A DNA stretch of 64,000 nt, taken from assembly GCF_030656345.1 (NCBI RefSeq), contig NZ_JAUSNR010000049.1, forward strand, positions 40,057 to 104,056. Direction: 5' to 3'. Position 1 is the stretch's first letter; each line of letters starts with the position of its first letter. The notes beneath the pieces were generated by a model. It worked only from the letters and a program-made list of their open reading frames with translations, was not told the origin of the DNA and did not search any database. Origin of the DNA: Pseudotabrizicola sp. GTDB taxonomy: Bacteria > Pseudomonadota > Alphaproteobacteria > Rhodobacterales > Rhodobacteraceae. The position numbers and the translations under genes were made by a program. Shown here in pieces: positions 42,007 to 48,973 of the stretch.

Positions 42007-42494
42007 TTGTTGCTCCCAAACGACGCCGAACTGGCATTTGCTGTTTTGCCCGCCGACATTCGGAAGTCACGGAATGCTCGCCACGCCCGCATCGCGGCGA
42101 ATGACATGATGATCACGCCTGCCACCGCCAGATAGGGCCGCACTGGGTCGAACCAGGCCAGCAGGGCTGGGCCACCGAAGATCAGCATCAGGACTTTGTT
42201 GCAGGTCGGGCAGGCGATGCCGAGAAAGCTTGCAACGCCGCCCGCCGCGGACGTTCGCAGACGGCACTGCGGAACCCAGAGGCCAACGATCACACCAGCC
42301 AGTATCGCGGTCAAAGTCGTGGCCCCAAGCTCCCACGGTCCAACAGGTGTCATGCGCACAAAGAAGGGATTGATCCAGACAGCGGTAACTGTGCCCAAAG
42401 CGACGAATAGGGCCAGCCCGATTAGGGTTCCACGAAAGAGCCTTTGGAAGAGATCTGCGCGCGATTTCTCAGGTCCGAGAGTTTCAGGGAGCAT
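42003..42494 (-). CDS. Four-helix membrane protein with CPTCNK motif
   Basis: The 163-aa protein starts MLPETLGPEKSRADLFQ and has about four transmembrane helices and a cysteine pair in GIACPTCNKVLMLIFGG between helices. I do not recognise the family; the CxxC at a membrane surface could be redox-active or metal-binding. It overlaps the upstream FixH-like gene by 11 bases and the downstream gene by ATGA. Confidence 0.75.
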   Translation of the reverse strand: MLPETLGPEKSRADLFQRLFRGTLIGLALFVALGTVTAVWINPFFVRMTPVGPWELGATTLTAILAGVIVGLWVPQCRLRTSAAGGVASFLGIACPTCNKVLMLIFGGPALLAWFDPVRPYLAVAGVIIMSFAAMRAWRAFRDFRMSAGKTANASSASFGSNK

Positions 42495-42912
42495 AGAACT
42501 GAATCTCCGCAAATTCTTCACCGAAACCGACGCTAACAATCCATTGACCAGCCATCGGCAGCTTGACGTTGACCCGCCATACGCCTGCCTCGACCAGTTC
42601 AAGCGGCGGTGTAAGACCGTCCATGTGCATCTCGACCATGGCAAGGTTGACGTCCGGGCGCATGCCAACCGACTCGAAGGCATCAGCGTCGGGCATGAAC
42701 TGGATCTCTATTCGGACATCTCGGTTCCCCGGCGCGTAGACTTGCACGTCGAGTCGTCCGTCCGACAGCGTTTCAGAAACCGATGCAGCTGGTGCGATTC
42801 CGGCGGATGATATCGGCACTGACGGTGGGGGCCGTATCGCTGCCCAGACGAATGCACCCACAAATGCGAGTATTCCGAGGGCAACGAGAATGGCCAGAAC
42901 TCTAGTTTTCAT
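42484..42912 (-). CDS. FixH/YtkA-like membrane-anchored periplasmic protein
   Basis: The 142-aa protein has one N-terminal helix and a beta-sandwich domain with MVEMHMDGLTPP and a closing LPMAGQWIVSVGF, the pattern of FixH/YtkA-like proteins. FixH helps assemble metal centres of cbb3 oxidases; YtkA-like proteins are linked to copper. Context with cytochromes supports a copper or haem assembly role. Confidence 0.68.
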   Translation of the reverse strand: MKTRVLAILVALGILAFVGAFVWAAIRPPPSVPISSAGIAPAASVSETLSDGRLDVQVYAPGNRDVRIEIQFMPDADAFESVGMRPDVNLAMVEMHMDGLTPPLELVEAGVWRVNVKLPMAGQWIVSVGFGEEFAEIQFYAP

Positions 42913-43885
42913 TGCTCATGTCCATGTTTGAATGATCCATGCCCGCCATGGGTGTATCGGCGGGCAGCGGTGCGGGCACGGGCACTATGCCAGTGCCATC
43001 GGGATCAAGAAGGTAGGTTGCGATCGCTTCGCGGTCGGCATCGGTGAAAAACGACGTTCCCTGCGCCACGACTTCAGCCATGCTGCCGCCAAAGGCATCT
43101 CCGTTCGGAAGAAGCCCGGACTTAAGGGCATAGCTGAGGTTCGACACCGTAAAGCCCCGCCCAACGAGGTCAGCCATGAGGATCGACGGCGCCTTGCTGC
43201 CGCCGGGCAGGTTGTCGTTCCCCGCAAAACGCGCGCTGTCTTTCAGCCCACCGGCGAGGTTCCGTCCCGTGTGACAGGCCGCGCAATGCGCCGCACCTTC
43301 GACCAGAACACGTCCGCGGTTCCACGGCGACGATGTGCCCATCAACGCATCAGTTACCGGCGCGTCAAGATAAGCAGCCCGCCACAGTTTCAGCCCGGAC
43401 CGGAAACTGAAGGGGAAGCCCACGTTATGGATAGGAGCCTCATCAGCGACGGGTGGGACTGTCCGGAAAGCCTCCCAAAGGTCGGCGATTTCCTGATCGG
43501 TAAATCCGGCATAGAAGGAATAGGTGAAAACAGGATAATAGGGCTCTCCTTCCGGAGAGACCCCTTGCCGTACGGCACGCGCGAAATCCTGAATGGTCCA
43601 CCGTCCAATTCCCGCCACCGGATGCGGCGTGATGTTCGGCGGCACGAAAGTCCCGAACGGCGTATCGAGAGGTGCGCCGCCAGCAAGTGCGGGGCCCTTC
43701 GCCGCCGCATTGGTATGGCACGACACACAACCGCCTGCACGGGCCAGATACGCCCCACGTTCAGGGTCGCCCATCGGAAATGCGGCAGGCTCCGCGTCTC
43801 CGATAGGCCAGAGCGCCAATACCCCGGCACCAAGGCCACCTGCCACCGCCGGAAGAATGGCAAAAAACCGGATCAGGCCCCGCAT
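42902..43885 (-). CDS. Di-haem cytochrome c with Met/His tail
   Basis: The 327-aa protein has an N-terminal membrane anchor and two cytochrome c domains with CVSCH and CAACH haem sites. It ends in MAGMDHSNMDMSNEN, a Met/His tail that looks like a copper-binding site. It resembles the cytochrome subunits of periplasmic dehydrogenases, but no dehydrogenase is adjacent. It overlaps the FixH-like gene by 11 bases. Confidence 0.85.
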   Translation of the reverse strand: MRGLIRFFAILPAVAGGLGAGVLALWPIGDAEPAAFPMGDPERGAYLARAGGCVSCHTNAAAKGPALAGGAPLDTPFGTFVPPNITPHPVAGIGRWTIQDFARAVRQGVSPEGEPYYPVFTYSFYAGFTDQEIADLWEAFRTVPPVADEAPIHNVGFPFSFRSGLKLWRAAYLDAPVTDALMGTSSPWNRGRVLVEGAAHCAACHTGRNLAGGLKDSARFAGNDNLPGGSKAPSILMADLVGRGFTVSNLSYALKSGLLPNGDAFGGSMAEVVAQGTSFFTDADREAIATYLLDPDGTGIVPVPAPLPADTPMAGMDHSNMDMSNEN

Positions 43886-43887
43886 GA

Positions 43888-44532
43888 TCAGTTCCGACCC
43901 GCGCGGAACTGCGCATGACAGGAGGAGCAGGTTCCGCTAATCCGCGTAAACAGGTCATCTGCTGCAAGGCTTGACAGGGTCAGGGCAAGGGACGTCGGCT
44001 CTATCTGTCCGCGCGTCACCAGACTGTCGGCAGTCTTTTCGGCGTAGCCCATCAACTCTGCAACCGAGAAGCGTAGGCCGGTCTCCTCGGCGGGCGGCAT
44101 GACCATTCCGGAGTGATCCATCCTTGCCATGTCTCCAGACGGTGCGGAAGCCGGTTCAAGCCCGTTCGGCGCGGCCACGGAAAGGGCATCTGCATAAAGT
44201 TTCATCTCTTCGGCCAGAGCTGCAAAATCCTGCCAGTTTGACCAGATCTCCGGCTTGGCATAGGTTACGCCTTCAAGGCTGTCCTTGGGAAAAAGCGACA
44301 GCAAGGTTTCGCCGGCGTGACTGGCGATTACGGCGGCACCTTCCGACACGATGAAGGCATCGTAAGGCACAGCGCCTTGCATCATTGGCGCCAGTTCCGC
44401 CACGGTATCTCGCATCGCTGTCATGCCATTCATCCGCTCAAGGACGACGCCGCTCGCCCCATTGTGTGCCATCGCCACTGCCGCGACTGCGGAAGCGGCA
44501 AGCGCCATAGCGCCTGTCCATTGTTTTGCCAT
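43888..44532 (-). CDS. Cytochrome c'-like (cytochrome c class II) protein
   Basis: The 214-aa protein has a signal peptide (MALAASAVAAVAMAHN) and a four-helix cytochrome c' layout with the single haem site CSSCH near the C-terminus. It has a Met/His insertion, ARMDHSGMVMPP. It is the first gene of the tightly packed operon continuing to 36078; the stop lies three bases before the next start. Confidence 0.85.
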   Translation of the reverse strand: MAKQWTGAMALAASAVAAVAMAHNGASGVVLERMNGMTAMRDTVAELAPMMQGAVPYDAFIVSEGAAVIASHAGETLLSLFPKDSLEGVTYAKPEIWSNWQDFAALAEEMKLYADALSVAAPNGLEPASAPSGDMARMDHSGMVMPPAEETGLRFSVAELMGYAEKTADSLVTRGQIEPTSLALTLSSLAADDLFTRISGTCSSCHAQFRAGRN

Positions 44533-44696
44533 CTGCCTAACTGCTCTCGGTTTGTTGTTTTTGATTGACCTCCGCGCACCGCACGTCAGGCGGTTCGCGA
44601 ACTGCGCACATGTTTTGGGTCAGGATTAAAACGACAGAGCGCTCGACTGGGCCTGAAACGGCACCGTCGAACCATGGCTCTCGCCCAGGCTGACCT

Positions 44697-45071
44697 TCAG
44701 ATCAGCAGGCGTGGAGGGGGCAGACTGACAGAGGGGCCCCCGAAGCGAAGCTGGGTCTGGGCAAAATGCGGTCGCGACACCACTGCATAGCCGGGGATGA
44801 ACGCGGTCACTGCACCGATAGGCAACACAAATGCAGCGCATGCCAGCGCCGGATGGCAAGACAGCGATATGTTCGCAGGTCCGGCAGGGCCGTCAGACGC
44901 CTCGACTGAAGTCGGGGGGTGATGACCAGCCGTGGCGAAAGCCGATGCAGATTGACCAATAATCAAACCGCATAGCAGCACGATGGCGAAAGACCAAGAC
45001 CATACGAGACGCACCATCCTGCCCGGAAGCAGGAAGCTCAATGCGGTCCGTTTGGTCGGCGTCTTCAACAT
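44697..45071 (-). CDS. Small exported protein with C-terminal PPPR tail (type 4 of 5)
   Basis: The 124-aa protein has an N-terminal hydrophobic helix (FAIVLLCGLIIGQSASAFA), a short His/Cys segment (AGHHPP, LSCHPALACAAF) and the tail SVSLPPPRLLI. It starts four bases after the stop of the L,D-transpeptidase, so it shares the CueR-type promoter. It has the same layout as four other small proteins here. Confidence 0.65.
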   Translation of the reverse strand: MLKTPTKRTALSFLLPGRMVRLVWSWSFAIVLLCGLIIGQSASAFATAGHHPPTSVEASDGPAGPANISLSCHPALACAAFVLPIGAVTAFIPGYAVVSRPHFAQTQLRFGGPSVSLPPPRLLI

Positions 45072-45075
45072 AAGG

Positions 45076-45636
45076 TTAGATCAACTTGACTTGCGTCCCG
45101 ACCGGAACTCGGTCGAAGACTTCTTCAATATGCTCGTTGTAGAGGCCGATGCAACCGTTTGAAGAGCGGCGCCCGATTTTCCGCGTATCGTGGGTGCCGT
45201 GGATTAGGTAATATTGCCAGGACAAATAAAGAGCACGTGTTCCGAGCGGGTTGCTGGGATCGCCGCCTGCCACACGTGCGGGCCATTCGGGGTTTCGTTC
45301 CCGCATCGACGGTGTCGGTGCCCAGCTTGGGTTGACGCGCTTCTCGACGACTTCGGTGTAGCCCGTGCGGGTCAAATCGTCGGAAAGTGGAACAGAGCTC
45401 GGATAAACGTACATCTGACCATCACTGGTCCAGTGCTGAAGAACTCTCGCTGTCGTGTCAGATATGATGATCCCAAGACCCAGAGCATCGAAATGGTCTT
45501 GCCACTCGTGTACCCGAAACGACGAGATGTTATTGCGAACCGGGGCATCAGTGTCTTCCGAAGCAAATGCGCCCCGACCCACCAAAAAGGGTGATGCCAG
45601 TGCTCCGGCAACGAAGTAGCGTCGATTGAATCGCAT
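45076..45636 (-). CDS. YkuD-family L,D-transpeptidase under a CueR-type promoter (copy 4 of 5)
   Basis: The 186-aa protein has a signal peptide (FNRRYFVAGALASPFLVGRG) and a YkuD domain with LIHGTHDTRKIG and SSNGCIGLYN (nucleophile Cys162). It is a close paralog of the enzyme at 3358. Its promoter carries a near-perfect CueR dyad with 19-bp spacing and a CATTAT -10, so it is probably induced by copper. Copper is known to inhibit L,D-transpeptidases through their cysteine, which makes induction a plausible compensation. Confidence 0.9.
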   Translation of the reverse strand: MRFNRRYFVAGALASPFLVGRGAFASEDTDAPVRNNISSFRVHEWQDHFDALGLGIIISDTTARVLQHWTSDGQMYVYPSSVPLSDDLTRTGYTEVVEKRVNPSWAPTPSMRERNPEWPARVAGGDPSNPLGTRALYLSWQYYLIHGTHDTRKIGRRSSNGCIGLYNEHIEEVFDRVPVGTQVKLI

Positions 45637-45657
45637 GGGCTGCCTTTTTTTTTTAAG

Positions 45658-45688
45658 ATAATGCCGCCTTCCAACGTGGGAAGGTCAA
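45658..45688 (-). promoter_or_regulatory. CueR-type promoter of the L,D-transpeptidase
   Basis: On the minus strand TTGACC (45688-45683) and CATTAT (45663-45658) are separated by 19 bases. The dyad CCTTCC-CACGTT-GGAAGG spans 45684-45667. The arms match the CueR sites before copZ, copA and the second ATPase. The -10 is the best of the set. Confidence 0.75.
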
Positions 45689-45816
45689 ACCTGTTTGACA
45701 GATCAAATGGTCACAAACTGGTGATACCGTGGCGATTTCGCCGCGCGGCGCGAAAATAGCGGCCCTCACTTTGATGTGAATATCACTTCGGGGCAAAAGT
45801 GACTCTATGTTTAGGA

Positions 45817-46119
45817 ATGCGAAAGTTGATGGCCATTCTTTGCAGCGTTATTGTGCTCACGTCTTTTTTTGAGGAGTCGCGTTCAGGTGATGCGCTTCAT
45901 GAAAGCGCATTGCTGGAAACATTTGTTGTGCCGATGGTCCAGGACTCCCATTGCGGCAGCGGTTCCAGTCACGTGGCCTGCCAGGTCTTATTAGCCAGTA
46001 TGGTCGCTACTCCGGTATTGAAGTTCGCTTTTACCTCATCGCCGTTCGAAATTGTGCCAGTCCGGGCAAGCAGCCGCATCTCTTCTCCACAACCGCCGCC
46101 TCCGCGATACGTCTCCTGA
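45817..46119 (+). CDS. Small exported protein with C-terminal PPPPR tail (type 5 of 5)
   Basis: The protein is about 100 aa, with a short N-terminal hydrophobic segment (LMAILCSVIVLTSFF), a middle region with SHCGSGSSHVACQ and the tail SPQPPPPRYVS. The start is uncertain (45817 or 45829). It lies between the two divergent L,D-transpeptidases and upstream of the rightward one. Confidence 0.55.
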   Translation: MRKLMAILCSVIVLTSFFEESRSGDALHESALLETFVVPMVQDSHCGSGSSHVACQVLLASMVATPVLKFAFTSSPFEIVPVRASSRISSPQPPPPRYVS

Positions 46120-46157
46120 ACGACTCCAATTTCAATCGTTTCATCTCAGGAGACATC

Positions 46158-46721
46158 ATGATTTCCCGACGTTCCCTTTTAAGCGGTGCCGCAACTGCCG
46201 CTTTTGTCACACCTTCTATCCTGCGCGCCCACACTAAAGAACCTTTCGTTCTGGCCGAAGAATTTCAGCCGCGAGAGGTGCGCGTCCGCGAGCAGCACGC
46301 TCCGGGTCAGATCCTAGTATTCCCACGGCTTTACTACCTCTACCACGTCTTCGACAGCGAACGCGCAATTCGCTACGGCGTCGGTGTTGGCAAGGCTGGT
46401 CTCGAGTTCAAAGGAACAGCGATCATCGAGCGCAAGGCTGAGTGGCCTTCGTGGCGGCCGACGAATGACATGATACGGCGTGACCCCGACCGCTATGCGC
46501 AATTCGCGGACGGCGTGCCGGGCGGGCCTGGCAATCCTCTCGGGGCGAGGGCGCTTTATCTTTACAAAGACGGCCGCGACACCTATTTCCGCATCCACGG
46601 CACGACAGATCCGGCCTCAATAGGGCAATCCGTATCGAACGGCTGCATCCGAATGCTGAATGATCATGTGAAGCAGCTCTATGATCAGGTGCCTGTCGGC
46701 ACGCCGGTTACCGTACTGTGA
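46158..46721 (+). CDS. YkuD-family L,D-transpeptidase (copy 5 of 5)
   Basis: The 187-aa protein starts MISRRSLLSGAATAAF with CAGGAGA upstream and has a signal peptide and an ErfK-like YkuD domain with FRIHGTTDP and SNGCIRML (Cys163). It shares EWPSWRPTNDMIRRDP with the enzyme at 10764. The stop overlaps the GTG start of the DsbA-like gene, giving a coupled transpeptidase/disulfide enzyme pair. This makes sense because the catalytic cysteine must be kept reduced. Confidence 0.9.
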   Translation: MISRRSLLSGAATAAFVTPSILRAHTKEPFVLAEEFQPREVRVREQHAPGQILVFPRLYYLYHVFDSERAIRYGVGVGKAGLEFKGTAIIERKAEWPSWRPTNDMIRRDPDRYAQFADGVPGGPGNPLGARALYLYKDGRDTYFRIHGTTDPASIGQSVSNGCIRMLNDHVKQLYDQVPVGTPVTVL

Positions 46722-47485
46722 CAGGGTCACGCCGTGGCCTTCTCATTCTTGGCGGGACCGTCGCCCTGATCTACGGCTTGCGTGCGCTGCCGTGGGACCG
46801 TCTTCCCGGGCGCGGCCCACGTTATGTCGACTTGCCAGACTTGCCGCCATTTCGCCGGCTTGAGGAACAGGGTCAGACTTCTGGGGCAACGGTCGCACTC
46901 ATAGGACTCGACGCACCGCCCGCCGATGCTGATCAGCGACGTGCGCGTGCAGACGCTTTGCGGGCCGACCTATGCCCTGCTCTGTTCGGCCCGGCGGTGC
47001 CGACGGAAAGCGTCCCAATCGCATACTTAAGTGAATTCCGCTGCCCTTACTGTCGGGCACTTGAGCGGGATCTGGACACGCTTTTGGCAGAGGATCCCGC
47101 ATCCTTCCGCCTCATCCAGCACGAACTTCCGATTTTCGGGCCTGCGTCCGAACTCGCCGCACGCGCGTCGGTTGCGGCCGCACGGCAAGGCAAGCAGCAG
47201 GAGCTTCGTCGCCGCTTTATGCGGACACCACTGGTTGCAGAACCGGCATCCGTCTTGCGCGTAGCCACCGACATCGGACTCGACGTCGATCAGCTTACCC
47301 GCGACATGGCCTCGCCGGAAGTTCAGGCAGAGCTTGATCGGACCCGAGCACTCGCAGATATTTTTGGATTTATCGGCACGCCGGGGCTCGTGATCGGGCG
47401 AACCGTCCTCAACGGCGCAATTCCCTACACTCTCCTCCGGCGCATCGCGGAAGACGAGAAATCCAGACAGACACCTGTATGCTGA
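46718..47485 (+). CDS. DsbA-like oxidoreductase coupled to an L,D-transpeptidase
   Basis: The 255-aa protein has an N-terminal membrane anchor and a DsbA-type domain with CPYC (in SEFRCPYCRALERD) and the cis-Pro GTPGLVIG. The GTG start overlaps the preceding stop (GTGA). A third DsbA-like gene of the window, it probably acts on the neighbouring cysteine enzyme or on copper-damaged thiols. Confidence 0.85.
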   Translation: MTGSRRGLLILGGTVALIYGLRALPWDRLPGRGPRYVDLPDLPPFRRLEEQGQTSGATVALIGLDAPPADADQRRARADALRADLCPALFGPAVPTESVPIAYLSEFRCPYCRALERDLDTLLAEDPASFRLIQHELPIFGPASELAARASVAAARQGKQQELRRRFMRTPLVAEPASVLRVATDIGLDVDQLTRDMASPEVQAELDRTRALADIFGFIGTPGLVIGRTVLNGAIPYTLLRRIAEDEKSRQTPVC

Positions 47486-47489
47486 CGTC

Positions 47490-48077
47490 ATGAACACGCC
47501 GTCGCACATGTTGATCGGAGCGGCTTTTTTTGCGCGGCCCCTGGCATCGGCAACACTTGTTGCGGCGATGGTCGGGGGCTTTGTCCCGGACTTGCCGATG
47601 TTCGCTATGGTCCTGTGGTCCACCCGCGTGCTCGGTTTGCCGGAGCATGATGTCTTTGGACGGCTATACTTTTCAGACTCGTGGCAAGCGATTTTCGCGG
47701 TGGATCACGGCTTCCTGATCTGGGCCCCGCTTTTCCTCGCTGCCCTTTGGAGCGGCCGCGTCCTGCTTCGTGCTTTCGCGGGGTCTGGTCTGCTTCACGC
47801 TGTAGCGGATTTCGTAACCCATCACGACGACGCTCGACGCCAGTTCTGGCCGCTGTCTGACTGGATCTTCCGAAGCCCGGTCAGCTACTGGGACCAGCGC
47901 TTCTACGGCAACGTTTTCGCGGTCTTCGAGGTCGGGTTGGTTGTCTTGCTCGCTTTATTCTTGTGTTGGCGGCTCGAGCGGGCATGGCAACGGGCGCTGA
48001 TCCTTGCGCCCGCAGCCCTGATCGTGGTGCCCGTCATCCTCACCGGTGGCTTCCATGGACTGCACGGCATGGGGTGA
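47490..48077 (+). CDS. Polytopic membrane protein, DUF457/YdjM-like
   Basis: The 195-aa protein starts MNTPSHMLIGAAFFARP and has four to five helices with conserved FVPDLPMF, DHGFLIWAP and HAVADFVTHHDD motifs. These His/Asp positions resemble DUF457/YdjM-like membrane-bound metal-dependent hydrolases; homologs are also annotated as cobalamin biosynthesis proteins without proof. It lies four bases after the dsbA-like gene in the same operon. Confidence 0.6.
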   Translation: MNTPSHMLIGAAFFARPLASATLVAAMVGGFVPDLPMFAMVLWSTRVLGLPEHDVFGRLYFSDSWQAIFAVDHGFLIWAPLFLAALWSGRVLLRAFAGSGLLHAVADFVTHHDDARRQFWPLSDWIFRSPVSYWDQRFYGNVFAVFEVGLVVLLALFLCWRLERAWQRALILAPAALIVVPVILTGGFHGLHGMG

Positions 48078-48137
48078 CGGGCAAGAATGCTGCGGGCAAA
48101 GCGGCCATTGACCACGATGCCCGCAGCGCAAGACCGA

Positions 48138-48560
48138 TTACTTGCCTTTGGCGGCAAGCCATGCGTTCATATCGGCAATCTCGGCTTCCTGCGCCGCGAT
48201 TACTTCTTCTGCCAGCTTGCGCATCTCGGGGTCCTTACCAAATTCAAGCTGCACTTTCGCCATGTCGATGGCGGCCTGATGGTGCGGGATCATGCCCTTG
48301 ACGAAATCGACGTCAGCATCGCCGGTATAGGGAGCCATGTTGGACATCATGGCGTCCATCGCGGCGGCATAGCCTTTGACGGCTGCATTGTCGGCCAGTT
48401 CTGGCGGGATCATGGCAGCATGGCTCATCATGGTCATGCCGTCGGTTCCCATGTTCATGCCCGAGTGGTCCATCCCTGCCATATTGTCGGTCTGGGCGTA
48501 GACAAAGCTTCCTGCGCCCAAGAGGGCGGCGAGCGTGGCAATGGTTGCGATCTTCTTCAT
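48138..48560 (-). CDS. DUF305 exported copper-linked protein (CopM-like)
   Basis: The 140-aa protein has a signal peptide, a Met/His-rich mature start ([22 protein letters not shown]) and the DUF305 core motif [16 protein letters not shown]305 proteins such as CopM bind Cu in the periplasm. It is the last gene on this strand, 55 bases downstream of copZ, so it is likely in the CueR-controlled copZ transcript. Confidence 0.88.
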   Translation of the reverse strand: MKKIATIATLAALLGAGSFVYAQTDNMAGMDHSGMNMGTDGMTMMSHAAMIPPELADNAAVKGYAAAMDAMMSNMAPYTGDADVDFVKGMIPHHQAAIDMAKVQLEFGKDPEMRKLAEEVIAAQEAEIADMNAWLAAKGK

Positions 48561-48615
48561 AGCGTTTTCTTCCTTTTATTTTCTGAACTTTATCTTCATG
48601 GCCCTGCTAGCGCGA

Positions 48616-48804
48616 TCACGCAGGCGCATAGCCAACTTCGGTCAAGGCGTTGACCAACTGGTCGCGCGGAGCAGAGGATTTGACATCGACTTTGCGTGCG
48701 CCGGGATCGGCATTGACTTCGGCGGTCGGATCAACCGACTGGATTGCCTTGGTCACGCTGCGTGCGCAGCCGCCACAGGTCATGTTCTCAATATGGAACT
48801 GCAT
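48616..48804 (-). CDS. copZ: Cytoplasmic copper chaperone CopZ
   Basis: The 62-aa ferredoxin-like HMA protein has the copper motif MTCGGC (Cys10, Cys13). It hands Cu(I) to CopA and CueR. It is divergent from copA, with its own CueR-type promoter at 48840-48870. Confidence 0.93.
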   Translation of the reverse strand: MQFHIENMTCGGCARSVTKAIQSVDPTAEVNADPGARKVDVKSSAPRDQLVNALTEVGYAPA

Positions 48805-48839
48805 GAGTACCTCCTTCAGGGTTCCGTCTCATGCAACAG

Positions 48840-48870
48840 CATATGGGGCTTCCCATCGTTGTAAGGTCAA
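48840..48870 (-). promoter_or_regulatory. CueR-type promoter of copZ
   Basis: On the minus strand TTGACC (48870-48865) is followed by a 19-base spacer and CATATG (48845-48840). The dyad is imperfect, ACCTTACAACGATGGGAAGC. The spacing is as expected for MerR-family activation by DNA distortion. Confidence 0.7.
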
Positions 48871-48908
48871 GAGCACAAACCCGTGAGTGAAAAAACAAAA
48901 AACAGCCC

Positions 48909-48939
48909 TTGACCTTACCATCATGGGAAGCCCTATCTC
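48909..48939 (+). promoter_or_regulatory. CueR-type promoter of copA
   Basis: TTGACC (48909-48914) is separated by 19 bases from TATCTC (48934-48939), with the dyad ACCTTACCATCATGGGAAGC across the spacer. Together with the copZ promoter it forms a back-to-back pair in the copZ/copA intergenic region. Confidence 0.75.
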
Positions 48940-48973
48940 GAATAGCGGAAACATATGCCGAAGGAGTTCCGCT

